A stretch of DNA of 64,000 nt from Dioscorea cayenensis subsp. rotundata (lineage: Eukaryota; Streptophyta; Magnoliopsida; Dioscoreales; Dioscoreaceae). The stretch spans positions 12,137,552 through 12,201,551 of the forward strand of contig NC_052478.1 of assembly GCF_009730915.1 (NCBI RefSeq), read 5' to 3'. Below, piece by piece: positions 62,090 through 64,000 of the stretch (positions within the stretch are counted from its first letter, which is position 1; each line of letters begins with the position of its first letter). The translations under genes were made by a program, and so were the position numbers. The notes under the pieces are model-generated. The model searched no databases, had not been told where the DNA came from, and saw only the letters and a list, made by a program, of their open reading frames with translations.

Positions 62090-62283
62090 GAAAGTTTAGG
62101 TGAAGTTCTATGAGTATAGTTTGTGTTGTTCATTATTGAATTTTTGATACTTGTCTTGAAATAAATAATGTAATAAAAAAATAAAAATATTATGAAAAAA
62201 TTATTATATTTTAATATATTTTTGTTATATGTGTCAAAAGTTTATTGGACACTATACAAATAACACTTATTGTATTACACTTA
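62090..62283 (+). repeat. Left arm of an imperfect inverted repeat
   Basis: About 190 bp (TAGGTGAAGTTCTATGAG .. TATTACACTTA) that is the imperfect reverse complement of 63408-63600. The Harbinger MITE at 62284 begins right at its end. See the finding on the terminal repeat nest. Confidence 0.7.
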
Positions 62284-63165
62284 GGGCCCGTTTGGTATTT
62301 TGCATGGAAACACTTTCCCTACAAAGTATTTCTATGCATTCATTTTCCCTGCATTTACTTTTCCTGTAACAATACGTGTTTGATATGAATATTGAAAATT
62401 GCAATTGAAATACATGCAAAATGAATTCCTTTGTTTGTTATGAATAACCTTTCCATGTAAAGTTATGTTTATTCTCAATTTTATCCTTCAATGAATATCA
62501 ATTATTTTAATTTTAACTATGTTTTAATTTTCACATTAATCAATGGTTTATATATAAATAAATTAAGAAAATTGCTTATATACCCGGCAAAAGTAGATAT
62601 TTAATTCTTGCTTTTTTATTATGAGAAATATGATTACCCGAACTTTATCCAAGAGGCACGCTTCCTATATGAATTTTGGCAATCTTTTTGTGGATAGATC
62701 TCACCTAAAGAAAAGGTATTGTGCATGTTTCTTTCAATGAGTTTTCAATAAGAATCCATTATCAATAAAACAATATCAAAGGCAATAAGAAAAGATTCTT
62801 AAAAAAATTACAAAAAATTATATGACTTACTGAGATTGGCTTGCGCTACGGTTTTGAAAATGAAGACGGTGGAGAAGTTCTTTGCTAAAGTTGGGGTTTT
62901 TAAAAAGAAGACAGGACAAAAGATAAGAATTTTAATGTTAGAAAAGGGTGAAATTAGAATTTTACATGTCTCCTACTTTCCCACCCATGATGTAATCCGT
63001 TTCACACCCCCTCCCTCTATGAATCCTTTTCATTGGCCAAAGGGAAAGTAATTACAATTTGACCATTACTTTACATGGTCTTTTTTTCAACAAAACATAT
63101 GAAAGCTTTTCACCACATCAACTTTCCAGGGAAAGTTGTTACTTTCCCCCATACCAAACGGCCCC
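62284..63165. mobile_element. Harbinger-type MITE, 882 bp
   Basis: Ends GGGCCCGTTTGGTAT and ATACCAAACGGCCCC (15-bp inverted, one mismatch class), flanked by TTA at 62281-62283 and 63166-63168. These are the TWA-type target and end style of PIF/Harbinger. It is AT-rich with no transposase; the small frame at 62836-63051 lacks support. Confidence 0.75.
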
Positions 63166-63407
63166 TTAAATCAATCTCTTTCCGATTTCCATAAATATGA
63201 AATCGGAAATACATATTTCGATAAATAATTAAAAAAATATTATTTTAATAAAAAAAGCCTCATATGGGTCATTATTGCCCATTTTAAAAGTACAACTAAA
63301 ACCAATAAAAAAAGAATATATAATAATGATCATTTTCATCATTTTAAAAATATATTAATAAAAAATAATAGACGCGAAATATGAGACGAAACTAAAAACC
63401 ATTAATC

Positions 63408-64000
63408 TATGAGATTGACTTAGGTGTAGTTTGTGTAGTGTGTAATGAACTTTTGACACATGTAACAAAAATGTATTAAAATATAATAATTTTTTCATAA
63501 TATCTTTATTTTTTTATTAAATTATTTATTTCAGGATAAGTGTCAAAAATTTAATAATAAACTACACGAACTATACGTATAGCACTTCACCTAAATTTTA
63601 TCCGATCAGAAAAGATTGGCTTAAGTGTAGCGCAATAGGTGTAGTTCATGTAGTGTCCAATGAACTTTTGACACATGTAACAAAAATACATTAAAATATA
63701 ATAATTTTTTTTATACTTAATGCGTATTTTTTTTTTTAATAAATTTTTTCTATAATTTTATTAGTTTCCGTAAATACATATTTCTATAAATAATTAAAAA
63801 AATATATATTATTTTAATAAAAAAAAGCCCCATATTAGTCATAATGCGTATGCAATAGGTGTAATGTGTGTTTTCTATTTTTAATAAAAAAGGCCCATAT
63901 GAAATCGGAAGAGATTGACCTAGGTGTAGTGCAATAGGTGTAATGCGTGTTTTTTATTTTTTTAAAATTAAAGGTCCCACTAATTTTTTAATATTTAAAA
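63408..64000. repeat. Repeat nest at the right edge
   Basis: Holds the right arm of the inverted repeat (63408-63600) and then further partial copies of its beginning (AATAGGTGTAGTTCATG at about 63632, 63852 and 63927) with AAATCGGAA words between them. It runs off the window. No gene. Confidence 0.6.

Overview
This is a window of plant nuclear DNA, almost certainly from a flowering plant. It holds a DYW-class pentatricopeptide-repeat gene, spliced genes with plant-type GT/AG introns, and many angiosperm transposons (Athila-like and other Ty3/gypsy LTR elements, MULE, PIF/Harbinger and small MITEs). I cannot fix the species; nothing bacterial, viral or organellar is evident. The sequence is AT-rich and mostly transposon-derived, with only five host genes that look intact.

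Host genes: (1) 26988-28688 (+), a two-exon TRM9-type tRNA wobble-uridine methyltransferase; (2, 3) 30795-31055 and 32692-32907 (+), two small related proteins (86 and 71 aa) of unknown function in tandem, each behind a TATA box; (4) 36755-38944 (-), an intronless 729-aa PPR protein with a DYW deaminase-like end; (5) 59292-61629 (+), a two-exon DIM1/KsgA-type 18S rRNA dimethyltransferase. They are independent housekeeping or organelle-RNA genes, not a pathway cluster.

Transposon layout. 1-867: gypsy LTR plus broken gag (-). 1293-5333: Athila-like gag/protease remnant and LTR (-). 5608-6992: solo LTR. 7120-8067, 8340-8515 and 13012-14099: one decayed PIF/Harbinger element (Myb-like gene and transposase, both -) split by a large LTR (8523-13011) that is itself split by a solo Athila LTR (9390-11219, -). 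14370-18620: degenerate AT-rich repeats holding a 1434-bp MULE-type element with long terminal inverted repeats and a 10-bp target duplication. 19377-25332: a MULE about 6 kb long with a transposase pseudogene (+) and a convergent second gene (-). 35130-35453: a small MULE-type MITE. 39200-43390: a second Athila-like gag/protease remnant (+) with an internal tandem duplication. 44440-44960: gypsy gag fragment (-), next to solo LTR 45029-46629. 47400-51650: duplicated CAC/CAT-rich repeats split by solo LTR 48355-51126. 51650-57160: a third Athila-like copy (+) with LTR, gag and protease, then an apparent deletion of RT/integrase and a ~110-bp palindromic tandem array. 58644-59019 and 62284-63165: Harbinger-type MITEs.

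The points most worth a second look are the tandem small-protein pair, the CCACACGGGCGTGTGG-type palindrome that sits next to the TATA box in the Athila LTRs and recurs in the array, the two-gene convergent MULE, and the nested insertion history around the Harbinger element.
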